Source: Achromobacter sp. (GTDB lineage Bacteria > Pseudomonadota > Gammaproteobacteria > Burkholderiales > Burkholderiaceae_B). Taken from it: a stretch of 8,431 nucleotides of DNA. A model generated the notes under the pieces. It did not search any database and was not told the origin of the DNA. It saw only the letters and a list, made by a program, of their open reading frames with translations. The position numbers and the translations under genes were made by a program. The stretch spans positions 375 to 8,805 of the forward strand of contig DMTA01000563.1 in NCBI GenBank assembly GCA_003454835.1, in the 5' to 3' direction. Of this stretch, positions 1 to 5,864 are shown piece by piece (position 1 is the stretch's first letter; each line of letters starts with the position of its first letter).

Positions 1-551
1 GGCTCATCGGCGATCAGCAGCTTCGGCTCACCGGCGATGGCCATGGCGATGGCCACCCGTTGGCTCATGCCGCCGGACAGTTGATGCGGATACTGCCCCA
101 GCCGCTGGCCGGCCGACGCGATGCCGACCTTCTCCAGCAATTCCACGGCCCGGTCGCGCGCCTGCTGGCTGCTCGCCTTGCAATGGTGGATGTAGTGTTC
201 GGTGAGCTGTTCGCCAATGGCGTAGGCGGGGTTGAGCGCCGTCATGGGCTCTTGAAAGATCATCGCCATCTTGCTGCCGCGCAGCGCGTTGACGCGCCGC
301 CCGCGCGCCTTGGACAGGTCCTCGCCCAGCACGGCCAGCCGGCGCGTGCTGCGCCGGGCGGCCTTGGGCAAGAGACCCATGATGGCCAGCGAGGTCATGG
401 ACTTGCCGCAGCCCGACTCCCCGACAAGGCATAACGTTTCGCCGCGCTTGACCTGAAAGGACACGTCGCGCACCGCGTGCAGCGGGCCGCGCGGGGTGGC
501 GATGTCGACGGTCAGGCCCTGGACGTCCAGGACGATATCGGTGCCGTTCAT
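1..551 (-). CDS. Peptide/nickel-type ABC transporter ATP-binding protein (OppD/DppD-like), 3' part cut by window edge
   Basis: This is the cytoplasmic ATPase that would power the two permeases encoded just upstream in the same operon. The visible 183 residues contain Walker A (GESGCGKS, residues 44-51), the Q-loop glutamine Q100 in the family-typical FQEPMTALNP, and the ABC signature LSGGMSQRV (158-166). Walker B (LLIADEP) begins at 178, and the reading frame leaves the window inside it. MTALNP is characteristic of the oligopeptide/dipeptide branch. The usual signature in this branch is SGGMRQRV; here the arginine after Met is serine. The ATG at 551 lies 2 bases after the preceding stop and has a good Shine-Dalgarno (GAGAGG, 560-565) inside the end of the permease gene, so translational coupling is likely. 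Family members need two nucleotide-binding domains. The second must lie outside the window, either as a DppF-like gene or fused to this one as in GsiA-type proteins. Confidence 0.95.
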   Translation of the reverse strand, partial: MNGTDIVLDVQGLTVDIATPRGPLHAVRDVSFQVKRGETLCLVGESGCGKSMTSLAIMGLLPKAARRSTRRLAVLGEDLSKARGRRVNALRGSKMAMIFQEPMTALNPAYAIGEQLTEHYIHHCKASSQQARDRAVELLEKVGIASAGQRLGQYPHQLSGGMSQRVAIAMAIAGEPKLLIADE

Positions 552-553
552 GC

Positions 554-1462
554 TCAGGCCCTCTCTTCAGGCGTCAGGAGTTGATGCAGTCCGTCGCCGG
601 CCAGGTTGATCGCGAAGATCAGCAGCGCCAGCGCCGACCCGGGAATGGCGATCAGCCAGAACGAGAAGAACATGTAGGCCTTGGCCTCGGAGATCATCAA
701 GCCCCACGACGGCAGCGGCGGTTGGACGCCCAGGCCCAGGAAGGACAGCGAGGCTTCCAGCAGGATCGCGCTGGCGGCTTCCAGCGTGGCGATCACGATG
801 AGCTGCGGCACGACGTTGGGCAGGACTTCGCCCCAGACGATGCGCCACGTGCTGGCGCCGGCGGCTTGCGCCGCGGCGACGTATTCCAGCGAGCGCACCT
901 GCTGCGTGGCGCTGCGCATCACGACGGCGTAGCGGTCCCATTTGAGCAGGCCCAGCACCAGGATCACGACCCACAGCGAGCCGCCGACGATGGCCACGGT
1001 GGCCAGCGCCACCAGGATCACCGGCATGGACAGCCGGGTCGTGATGAGGAACGACACGGCCATGTCGACCTTGCCGCCAAAGTAGCCGGCCGCCATGCCC
1101 ATCGCCGTGCCGATGAGGCCGGAGATGAGCGCGACGCTGATGCCGATCAGCAGCGAGATGCGCGCGCCGTAGGCCACGCGCGACCACACGTCGCGCCCGA
1201 ACGCGTCAGTGCCCAGGAAGTAGTCGGTGAAGGGCTGCTTCAGGCGCCCGCCCGGGTTGAGTTGGGTGGGATCGACCGTGCCCAGCAGCGGCGCAAAAAT
1301 GGCGATGAAGACGATCGCCGCCAGCACCACCAGCGCCAGCATGACGGGCCAGCTCTTGAGTCCCTGGCGGATCTGCCGCCAGGCGGTGATGTGGGGCGTG
1401 CCGCCTCCGGGGAGGTCGGCGGCCGCCTGCGCGGCGGCGTCGGTTGGCGTTTGCATGCTCAT
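554..1462 (-). CDS. Peptide ABC transporter permease, DppC/OppC-like
   Basis: This is an inner-membrane subunit of a peptide-type importer, predicted at 302 residues, normal for the family. An extended hydrophilic N-terminus (about 1-37) is followed by a first membrane helix (about 38-61). A short periplasmic stretch then carries the DppC-family signature FLGTDAFGRD (82-91). Further helices lie at about 102-127, 133-172 and 218-240, and the last at about 266-288. The EAA coupling loop that contacts the ATPase is at about 193-217 (EYVAAAQAAGAS then LPN). The ATG at 1462 is chosen because it falls 4 bases after the stop of the upstream permease; a second ATG two codons later (1456) is equally possible. 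An in-frame TTG at 1513 would overlap the upstream gene by 47 bases and is unlikely. No strong Shine-Dalgarno precedes 1462, so translation probably depends on coupling. It should heterodimerise with the DppB-like product of the neighbouring gene. Confidence 0.95.
   Translation of the reverse strand: MSMQTPTDAAAQAAADLPGGGTPHITAWRQIRQGLKSWPVMLALVVLAAIVFIAIFAPLLGTVDPTQLNPGGRLKQPFTDYFLGTDAFGRDVWSRVAYGARISLLIGISVALISGLIGTAMGMAAGYFGGKVDMAVSFLITTRLSMPVILVALATVAIVGGSLWVVILVLGLLKWDRYAVVMRSATQQVRSLEYVAAAQAAGASTWRIVWGEVLPNVVPQLIVIATLEAASAILLEASLSFLGLGVQPPLPSWGLMISEAKAYMFFSFWLIAIPGSALALLIFAINLAGDGLHQLLTPEERA
560..565 (-). promoter_or_regulatory. Ribosome binding site of the ATPase gene, inside the permease gene
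   Basis: GAGAGG lies within the last codons of the DppC-like gene, 8 bases before ATG 551. The permease stop and ATPase start are 2 bases apart, so the ribosome that finishes the permease probably helps start the ATPase. Confidence 0.6.
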
Positions 1463-1466
1463 GGCG

Positions 1467-2408
1467 TCAGTACCGGATACGCGGGTCGAACACCGTGTAG
1501 GCGCAATCGACAACCAGATTGATGAACACGTAGACGAACGCGAAGAAAAGCGTCAGGCCCTGGATGACGGGATAGTCGCGCGCCAGCACGGCTTCCACCA
1601 CCAGCCGGCCGAGGCCCGGGATGTTGAAGACCGATTCGGTGACGACGACGCCGCTGATCAGAAGCGCGATGCCGACGCCCACGACGGTGGCGATGGGCAC
1701 TGCCGCATTGCGCAGCGCATGGCCCAGCAGCACGCCGGTTTCGCCCAGGCCCTTGGAACGCGCGGTGCGGATGAAGTCCTCGCCCATGACCTCGATGACG
1801 CTGGTGCGCGTGATGCGCGCGATGAGCGCCACGTAGACCGTGGACAGCGCGAGCGAGGGCAGGATGAGCCGGTGCAGGAACGGCCAGAATCCTTTTTCAA
1901 GCGGCACGTAGCCCTGCACGTTGAACCAGCCCAGCTTGATGGCGAAGGCCCAGATCAGCAGGTAGCCGGTGACGAACACCGGCACCGAGAACCCCAGCAC
2001 CGAGAAACCCATCACGGCACGGTCCAGCAGCTTGCCTTGCCGCCAAGCGGCCAGCACGCCCAGCGGAATGGCGACGAGCAGCGTGAAGACCAGCGTCAGC
2101 ACCGCCAGGCTCATCGACGGCTCAAGACGCTGCGCGATGAGTTTCGTGACCGGCACGCCGGACATGAGCGAGGTGCCCAGGTCGCCCTGCAGGAGCTTGC
2201 CGCCCCAGATGAAGAACTGTTTGACCACCGGCTGGTCCAGGCCCATTGTCTGCCGTATCTGGACAATACGTTCGGGCGTGGCGCCGTCGCCGGCCATGAT
2301 GATGGCCGGATCCCCGGGGCTGAAACGCAATATCGCAAAGACCACCACCGCGACCATCACCAGAACCGGGATGGTCGCGAGGAGCCGGCGTGAGACAAAT
2401 GCCAGCAT
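1467..2408 (-). CDS. Peptide ABC transporter permease, DppB/OppB-like
   Basis: This is the second inner-membrane subunit, 313 residues, the usual length for DppB-like proteins. The N-terminus has the family pattern of one helix (about 10-28) followed by RFSPGDPA (28-35), then the TMGLDQP segment (54-60) and a periplasmic region with GDLGTSLMSG (75-84). A core of about five helices follows (roughly 100-122, 132-156, 180-199, 236-258, 284-304). The EAA loop is at about 210-235 (EDFIRTARSKGLGE), and the protein ends in the common DPRIRY. The start ATG has a strong Shine-Dalgarno AGGGGG (2415-2420) at 6-base spacing. It is preceded by a 66-bp spacer with a stem-loop, and followed 4 bases later by the partner permease. 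Family and role are clear; the exact peptide class carried cannot be read from the sequence. Confidence 0.96.
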   Translation of the reverse strand: MLAFVSRRLLATIPVLVMVAVVVFAILRFSPGDPAIIMAGDGATPERIVQIRQTMGLDQPVVKQFFIWGGKLLQGDLGTSLMSGVPVTKLIAQRLEPSMSLAVLTLVFTLLVAIPLGVLAAWRQGKLLDRAVMGFSVLGFSVPVFVTGYLLIWAFAIKLGWFNVQGYVPLEKGFWPFLHRLILPSLALSTVYVALIARITRTSVIEVMGEDFIRTARSKGLGETGVLLGHALRNAAVPIATVVGVGIALLISGVVVTESVFNIPGLGRLVVEAVLARDYPVIQGLTLFFAFVYVFINLVVDCAYTVFDPRIRY

Positions 2409-2414
2409 GTATTT

Positions 2415-2420
2415 CCCCCT
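2415..2420 (-). promoter_or_regulatory. Ribosome binding site of the DppB-like permease gene
   Basis: AGGGGG at 6-base spacing from ATG 2408. The context through the start codon is almost identical to that of the binding-protein gene. Confidence 0.7.
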
Positions 2421-2430
2421 GTACCAATTA

Positions 2431-2465
2431 GGCCTGCGCGGACTGCTTGCTGCGGCGCGCAGGCC
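2431..2465 (-). repeat. Intercistronic stem-loop between binding-protein and permease genes
   Basis: A perfect 10-bp stem (GGCCTGCGCG / CGCGCAGGCC) with a 15-base loop lies in the 66-bp spacer. On the minus strand it is followed by TAATTGG, not a T run, so it is not a classic terminator. Such hairpins after binding-protein genes commonly protect the upstream message from 3' decay and lower expression of the membrane subunits. That role is inferred here. Confidence 0.5.
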
Positions 2466-2485
2466 CCGAGCCCATCAAGGGGCCT
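2461..2485 (-). repeat. Alternative stem spanning the binding-protein stop codon
   Basis: AGGCCCC (2461-2467) is complementary to GGGGCCT (2479-2485), giving a 7-bp stem whose 11-base loop contains the TGA stop (2475-2477). It shares 2461-2465 with the 10-bp stem at 2431-2465, so the two structures exclude each other. A terminating ribosome would block this one and free the downstream stem. Confidence 0.35.
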
Positions 2486-4040
2486 TTTTGACGTTCCAGA
2501 ACGCGAAGACCGGCGCGTGCACCAGGCCCGACAGCTTGGTCGAGTAGACGGTGGGCACGGACATCTGGCCCAGCGGCACGTACAGGCCTTCGTCGATGCC
2601 GATGCGCTGCACTTCCTCGGAGATCTTCTTCTGCTCGGCCGGATCCGACGTCAGCGCCATCTTGGTGCGCAGCTCTTCGATCTGCGGGAACTCGGGCCAG
2701 CCGAACCACGCGTTGTCGCCGTTTGCCGCCGCGGGGGCGGAGCGCACCGGGTCCATCACGTCAGTGGCGTACCAGTTGGTGTTGTGAACGTTCCAGCCGC
2801 CTTCGGCCGGCGCAGCCTTGGAGGCGCGGCGCGTGGCCACGCTTTGCCAGTCCATCGCCGCCAGGTTGACGTTGAAGCCCGCCTTGCGCAGCGCCGCGGC
2901 CATCACGACGGGTTGTGCGGACAGCGTGCCCACGTCGGTCGCGTGCATGACCAGGATGGGCGTGTTGTCGTAACCCGCTTCCTTGAGCAGCGCCTTGGCC
3001 TTCTCGATGTTCGACGGCACGACCATGTCCTTGCCGATGTCGCTTTCCAGCGGCGTGCCGCAGCCCCACAGCGAGGCGCAGGTCTTCCAGTACTTGGGAT
3101 TGCCGACCAGCGCCTTCATCACGTCTTCCTGGCCGATCGCGTACATGGCGGCCTGGCGGATCTTCTTGTTGTTGAAGGGCGGGTACTTGAAGTTGAAGCG
3201 GTACATCGTGAAGTACCCGACCGGGCTGAGCGACTCTTCCTTCAGGTCCGGGTTGCCTTCGATCATCGGCAGCAGGTCGTACGGGAACTGCTCGACGAAA
3301 TCGATCTCGCCGCCGAGCAGCGCGTTGGCGGTGGTCAGCGCGTCGGGCATCACGTCCCATTCGACCTTGTCGACGTGGACGACCTTGCCGCCGGCCAGGC
3401 CGCTGACGGGTTCCTTGCGCGGCACGTAGTCGGCGTTCTTGACGTAGACGGTCTTCACGCCCGGCTTGAATTCAGCGACCTTGAACGGGCCGGAGCCGGT
3501 CATGTCGGTGATGGGCTTGCCGATGGCCTGTTCGGCGATGCGCTTGGGCATCATGAACGGCGCGGTGCCGGTGGGCTTGGACAGGGCGCGCAGCGCCAGG
3601 TCCGTGGGTTCCTTCATGACAATGCGAAAGCTCTTGTCGTCAATGACTTCGATCTTGTCGGTGAACTTGAGCAGGGTGCGGCCCATGCCGTCGCCGCCGG
3701 CCCAGCGCTTGATCGAGGCCACGCAGTCCTCGGCGGTCACCGGCTGGCCGTCATGCCATTTCTGACCGGGGCGCAGCGTCATGGTGTACGTCTTGCCGTC
3801 GGGCGAGACTTCCCACTTCTCAAGCATCTGCGGCTGAACCTTGTTGTCGGCGTCGGTGGCCAGCAAGGTGTCGTAGATCATGTAGCCGTGCCACGTCGTG
3901 ATGTAGGCGGTGGTGGCGTGCGGATCGGTCAGGCGCAGCGGCGAGTGCATCACCGTCTTGATGACGGTCTCGGCGTAGGCCCCGTGAGCCATTGCGAGAG
4001 TGACGCCGGCCAGCGCGGCCGCTCGGACAAACTTGAGCAT
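2475..4040 (-). CDS. Periplasmic peptide-binding protein of ABC transporter (SBP_bac_5 family)
   Basis: This is the extracytoplasmic solute receptor of the importer, 521 residues. A classic Sec signal peptide occupies residues 1-23: basic MLKFVR, a hydrophobic core, and AYA before Glu24. There is no lipobox cysteine, so the mature protein should be free in the periplasm. Family marks are YDTLLATDADNKVQP (56-70), LEKWEVSPDGKTYTMTLRPG (73-92) and KWHDGQPVTAEDCV (94-107). Cys321 and Cys327 (CASLWGC) could form a small disulphide loop, a feature seen in some members of this family. The ATG at 4040 is preferred over one at 4073 because the signal peptide begins there and a Shine-Dalgarno AAGGGG lies at 4047-4052. 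It lies between the M81 peptidase gene (79-bp spacer) and the permeases (66-bp spacer), and both spacers hold stem-loops. The ligand is probably a peptide or amino-acid conjugate, but family membership alone does not prove this: relatives also bind opines, glutathione and nickel. Confidence 0.95.
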   Translation of the reverse strand: MLKFVRAAALAGVTLAMAHGAYAETVIKTVMHSPLRLTDPHATTAYITTWHGYMIYDTLLATDADNKVQPQMLEKWEVSPDGKTYTMTLRPGQKWHDGQPVTAEDCVASIKRWAGGDGMGRTLLKFTDKIEVIDDKSFRIVMKEPTDLALRALSKPTGTAPFMMPKRIAEQAIGKPITDMTGSGPFKVAEFKPGVKTVYVKNADYVPRKEPVSGLAGGKVVHVDKVEWDVMPDALTTANALLGGEIDFVEQFPYDLLPMIEGNPDLKEESLSPVGYFTMYRFNFKYPPFNNKKIRQAAMYAIGQEDVMKALVGNPKYWKTCASLWGCGTPLESDIGKDMVVPSNIEKAKALLKEAGYDNTPILVMHATDVGTLSAQPVVMAAALRKAGFNVNLAAMDWQSVATRRASKAAPAEGGWNVHNTNWYATDVMDPVRSAPAAANGDNAWFGWPEFPQIEELRTKMALTSDPAEQKKISEEVQRIGIDEGLYVPLGQMSVPTVYSTKLSGLVHAPVFAFWNVKKAP

Positions 4041-4046
4041 GTATTT

Positions 4047-4052
4047 CCCCTT
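4047..4052 (-). promoter_or_regulatory. Ribosome binding site of the binding-protein gene
   Basis: AAGGGG at 6-base spacing from the ATG at 4040 decides the start against the in-frame ATG at 4073, which would put 11 residues, several of them charged, before the signal peptide. The stretch GGGGAAATACATGCT is identical at the DppB-like permease start. Confidence 0.75.
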
Positions 4053-4063
4053 GAAGCGTAGTG

Positions 4064-4081
4064 AGCGGCGCATGGGCCGCT
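4064..4081 (-). repeat. Second stem-loop in the M81-binding-protein spacer
   Basis: A 6-bp stem (AGCGGC / GCCGCT) with a 6-base loop lies 11 bases before the Shine-Dalgarno of the binding-protein gene. It is weaker than its neighbour at 4092-4113. With it, it forms a tandem pair that would sit at the 5' end of a processed binding-protein message. Confidence 0.35.
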
Positions 4082-4091
4082 ACGTCGTTGA

Positions 4092-4113
4092 CGCGCCGCA
4101 GTGAAGCGGCGCG
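4092..4113 (-). repeat. Stem-loop downstream of the M81 stop
   Basis: A perfect 8-bp stem (CGCGCCGC / GCGGCGCG) with a 6-base loop starts 7 bases after the M81 TGA, in the 79-bp spacer before the binding-protein gene. No T run follows. An intercistronic RNA-stability or processing element is the simplest reading; a partial attenuator is possible. Confidence 0.45.
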
Positions 4114-4119
4114 CGAGGG

Positions 4120-5634
4120 TCAGGCTGTCGCTGCAGACCGGCCGTCGAACACCGGCCCGCAAGGCGCCATTCTGATGCCGGGACGCAACCGTGTCCATGG
4201 TTGTTTTGCCGCATCCATCAGCATGGAACCAGGCGCTGCGCACACCAGAATCGTGTGCGCGATGGGCGTGAAATCGGCGCGAAAGTGCGCCGAGCTCTTG
4301 ACCACCAGGATCGCGGCGCGCGTGGGCTCCACGCCGGCAAACCGGAACATCTCCTGGTCGGCCATCTGCACCTTGTTCGAAGCCAGGATGATGCGCACGC
4401 CGCCGATGCGCAGGCACGCACTGGGGCCCAGATCCATGTGAAAGCCGCGATAGAACGCACCATGCGTGTCGAAGCGTCCTTCCGAAGTTTTCTCGACGAT
4501 GAACTCGGTGTCCAGCGGTTCGTCGTGGGGAATACCCGAGTGTCCACCCAGTGCAATCCGAATGGTATTTCCAGCGCCGGCGCGGTGCGCGGCCAGCGCG
4601 GCAGCCGGGTCCACAATCAGACCAATTGCCGTATCGCGCGCATCGTGGCGGATGAGCGCGCGCAGGATGCCGGTGGTGTCGGAACTGCCGCCCGCGCCCG
4701 GGTTGTCCTGCGCGTCGGCAATGACCACGGGCTTGGACGCATCGCGCGCCAGCCGCAACGCTTCCTGCACGGCTTCGTCCGGCGTGTAGAGCTTGCCGCC
4801 GAAGTCCTGCTCCGCGTTTTCGACCGCGCGCGCCATCTCGTCGGCGGCGGCATCGGCTTCGGCTTGCGTCATGCCGTAGGCCCAGACCGTGGGCGCGCAT
4901 TCGGGAAAGTCCGCGGCCGGAAACCCGGTCGCAAAGGAGATGCTGCTGGCCGCGCCGCGCGCCTCCAGATCGCCGAGCAGCTGATACAGGCTGCGGGCTG
5001 GCTCGATGTCGGTGGACTGCCAGCACAGCGGAATCAGGAAGGGCAGGCTGCGCAGCGCAACGTAATGACGCGGCATGCCGCCCAGCCGCTGCGCCAGCAG
5101 GTTGGCTGCGCGCTGGCCGGTCTCGGCCATGTCGATATGGGGATAGGTGCGATAGCAGACCAGCGCATCGGCATGGCGCACCATCGTGCGGGTCACGTTG
5201 GCGTGCAGGTCCAGACTGGCCACGATGGGCACGTTGGGACCCACCAGTTCGCGCACACGCTTGAGCAGCTCGCCTTCACCGTCATCCAGATGCTCGGTGA
5301 CCATGGCGCCGTGCAGATCCAGATACACGCCATCCAGCGGCATCGCCTGCGACAGCCCTTGCAAGATCATCGCGCTGATGCGCTCGAACGCATCACGGGT
5401 CACATGCCCCGAAGGACTCGCCGCCGCCCACGTCGTGGGAATCAGCGCATGCTGCCCCATGGCCTCGATAAATCCCGCCACCGGAATATTGGCCCCCGCC
5501 ACCGCCTCGAACATCGCGGGGCCGCTGACCAGCTTCGGCCACCCCCCACCTTTGTCCGCAAAATCCTCCCACGCCGCGCGCGATGGCGCGAACGTATTCG
5601 TCTCATGCTGAAAGCCGCCGATCCCGATGCGCAT
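4120..5634 (-). CDS. M81 family metallopeptidase (MlrC-like, DUF1485)
   Basis: This is a predicted cytoplasmic zinc-dependent hydrolase of 504 residues, close to the usual 490-520. The family is named for MlrC, which cleaves linearised microcystin and its tetrapeptide; most members have unknown natural substrates. The N-terminus GIGGFQHETNTFAP is diagnostic (Glu11 is a candidate ligand). Likely metal ligands are His108 (LDLHGAM), Asp142 and His144 (SLDLHANVT), and His166 (YRTYPHID). The C-terminal domain carries IADAQDNPGAGGSSDTT (about 306-322), the family's DNPGxG...DTT motif, and later VVKSSAHFRADFTPIA. There is no signal peptide or membrane helix, so it should act after import. ATG 5634 has Shine-Dalgarno AAGGGG (5642-5647) at 7-base spacing and gives the canonical MRIGIGGF start. 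It is the first gene of the putative peptidase-transporter operon. Its expected role is breaking down the imported peptide, but the substrate is unknown. Confidence 0.95.
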   Translation of the reverse strand: MRIGIGGFQHETNTFAPSRAAWEDFADKGGGWPKLVSGPAMFEAVAGANIPVAGFIEAMGQHALIPTTWAAASPSGHVTRDAFERISAMILQGLSQAMPLDGVYLDLHGAMVTEHLDDGEGELLKRVRELVGPNVPIVASLDLHANVTRTMVRHADALVCYRTYPHIDMAETGQRAANLLAQRLGGMPRHYVALRSLPFLIPLCWQSTDIEPARSLYQLLGDLEARGAASSISFATGFPAADFPECAPTVWAYGMTQAEADAAADEMARAVENAEQDFGGKLYTPDEAVQEALRLARDASKPVVIADAQDNPGAGGSSDTTGILRALIRHDARDTAIGLIVDPAAALAAHRAGAGNTIRIALGGHSGIPHDEPLDTEFIVEKTSEGRFDTHGAFYRGFHMDLGPSACLRIGGVRIILASNKVQMADQEMFRFAGVEPTRAAILVVKSSAHFRADFTPIAHTILVCAAPGSMLMDAAKQPWTRLRPGIRMAPCGPVFDGRSAATA

Positions 5635-5641
5635 CAGGTTT

Positions 5642-5647
5642 CCCCTT
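5642..5647 (-). promoter_or_regulatory. Ribosome binding site of the M81 gene
   Basis: AAGGGG on the minus strand, 7 bases before the ATG at 5634, fixes the start of the peptidase. The same AAGGGGAAA core precedes the binding-protein start, and a one-base variant precedes the DppB-like permease. Confidence 0.7.
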
Positions 5648-5665
5648 GTCGTACAGATATTCGGA

Positions 5666-5688
5666 AGGCGCGGCGAGGCGCCGCGCCT
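5666..5688 (-). promoter_or_regulatory. Perfect 10-bp hairpin in the M81 5' leader
   Basis: The arms AGGCGCGGCG and CGCCGCGCCT enclose a 3-base loop, ending 31 bases before the M81 start codon. On the minus strand it is followed by TTCCGAATATCTG, without a T run, so it is a poor intrinsic terminator. It could be a 5' stabilising hairpin, an attenuator stem, an operator, or the 3' end of transcripts coming from mmsA. The dyad is seen directly; the role is open. Confidence 0.45.
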
Positions 5689-5701
5689 GTTTCAGTGCTG
5701 C

Positions 5702-5730
5702 ATGACGCTAATCCGCCGTCCGCATCTCAA
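5702..5730 (-). promoter_or_regulatory. Candidate sigma70 promoter for the M81-ABC transporter operon
   Basis: On the minus strand TTGAGA (5730-5725, 5 of 6 matches to the -35 consensus) is followed after 17 bases by CGTCAT (5707-5702, only 3 of 6 to the -10 consensus). Transcription would begin near 5695, leaving a leader of about 60 bases that carries the strong hairpin at 5666-5688. The -10 match is weak, so this is only the best placed candidate in the 230-bp spacer. Confidence 0.25.
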
Positions 5731-5735
5731 TACGA

Positions 5736-5758
5736 GGCACAGCGTGCGGGGCACAGCG
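5736..5758. promoter_or_regulatory. 9-bp tandem direct repeat upstream of M81 promoter region
   Basis: GGCACAGCG occurs twice on the plus strand (5736-5744 and 5750-5758), 14 bp start to start. The pair lies just upstream (in the minus-strand sense) of the candidate -35 hexamer of the peptidase-transporter operon. Position and repetition suggest a possible regulator-binding site. It does not match a known operator that I recognise, and a 9-bp repeat can arise by chance in GC-rich DNA. Confidence 0.25.
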
Positions 5759-5789
5759 CCACAATTTGGCAACCCCTGCCGAAGCGCAG

Positions 5790-5863
5790 TCGCGCGGATC
5801 CGGGCTCCGCCGGTCCGCTGCGACGCCCCCCTGGGGGGGAGGCGCTGCGCGCCTCGGGGGGGG
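5790..5863. repeat. GC-rich multi-dyad intergenic element after mmsA
   Basis: About 74 bp starting 1 base from the mmsA stop codon contain several dyads. One is a perfect 7-bp hairpin, GAGGCGC/GCGCCTC with a 3-base loop (5839-5855). G runs lie on either side of it (7 G at 5833-5839, 8 G at 5856-5863), and a C6 run at 5826-5831 can pair with either. A bulged stem of about 9 bp joins 5790-5798 and 5814-5823. It resembles the G/C-run palindromic spacers often seen between genes in Bordetella and Achromobacter genomes, though that comparison is from memory. It may act as the 3' end of the mmsA transcript. No T run follows on the minus strand, so a classic intrinsic terminator is not shown. Confidence 0.5.
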
Positions 5864-5864
5864 C

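Noticed and set aside
1463..1513. Upstream TTG start for the DppC-like permease, overlapping the DppB-like gene by 47 bases
   Set aside because: The extra 17 residues are not family-like, the codon is TTG, and an ATG lies 4 bases after the upstream stop, the normal operon arrangement.
1227..2393. Plus-strand open frame (about 388 codons) opposite the permeases
   Set aside because: It spans two real minus-strand genes and their junction, has a low-complexity His/Gln/Arg/Asp-rich product, and no sensible start context.
2517..4061. Plus-strand open frame (about 514 codons) opposite the binding-protein gene
   Set aside because: Another compositional shadow. The minus-strand frame has a signal peptide and SBP_bac_5 motifs.
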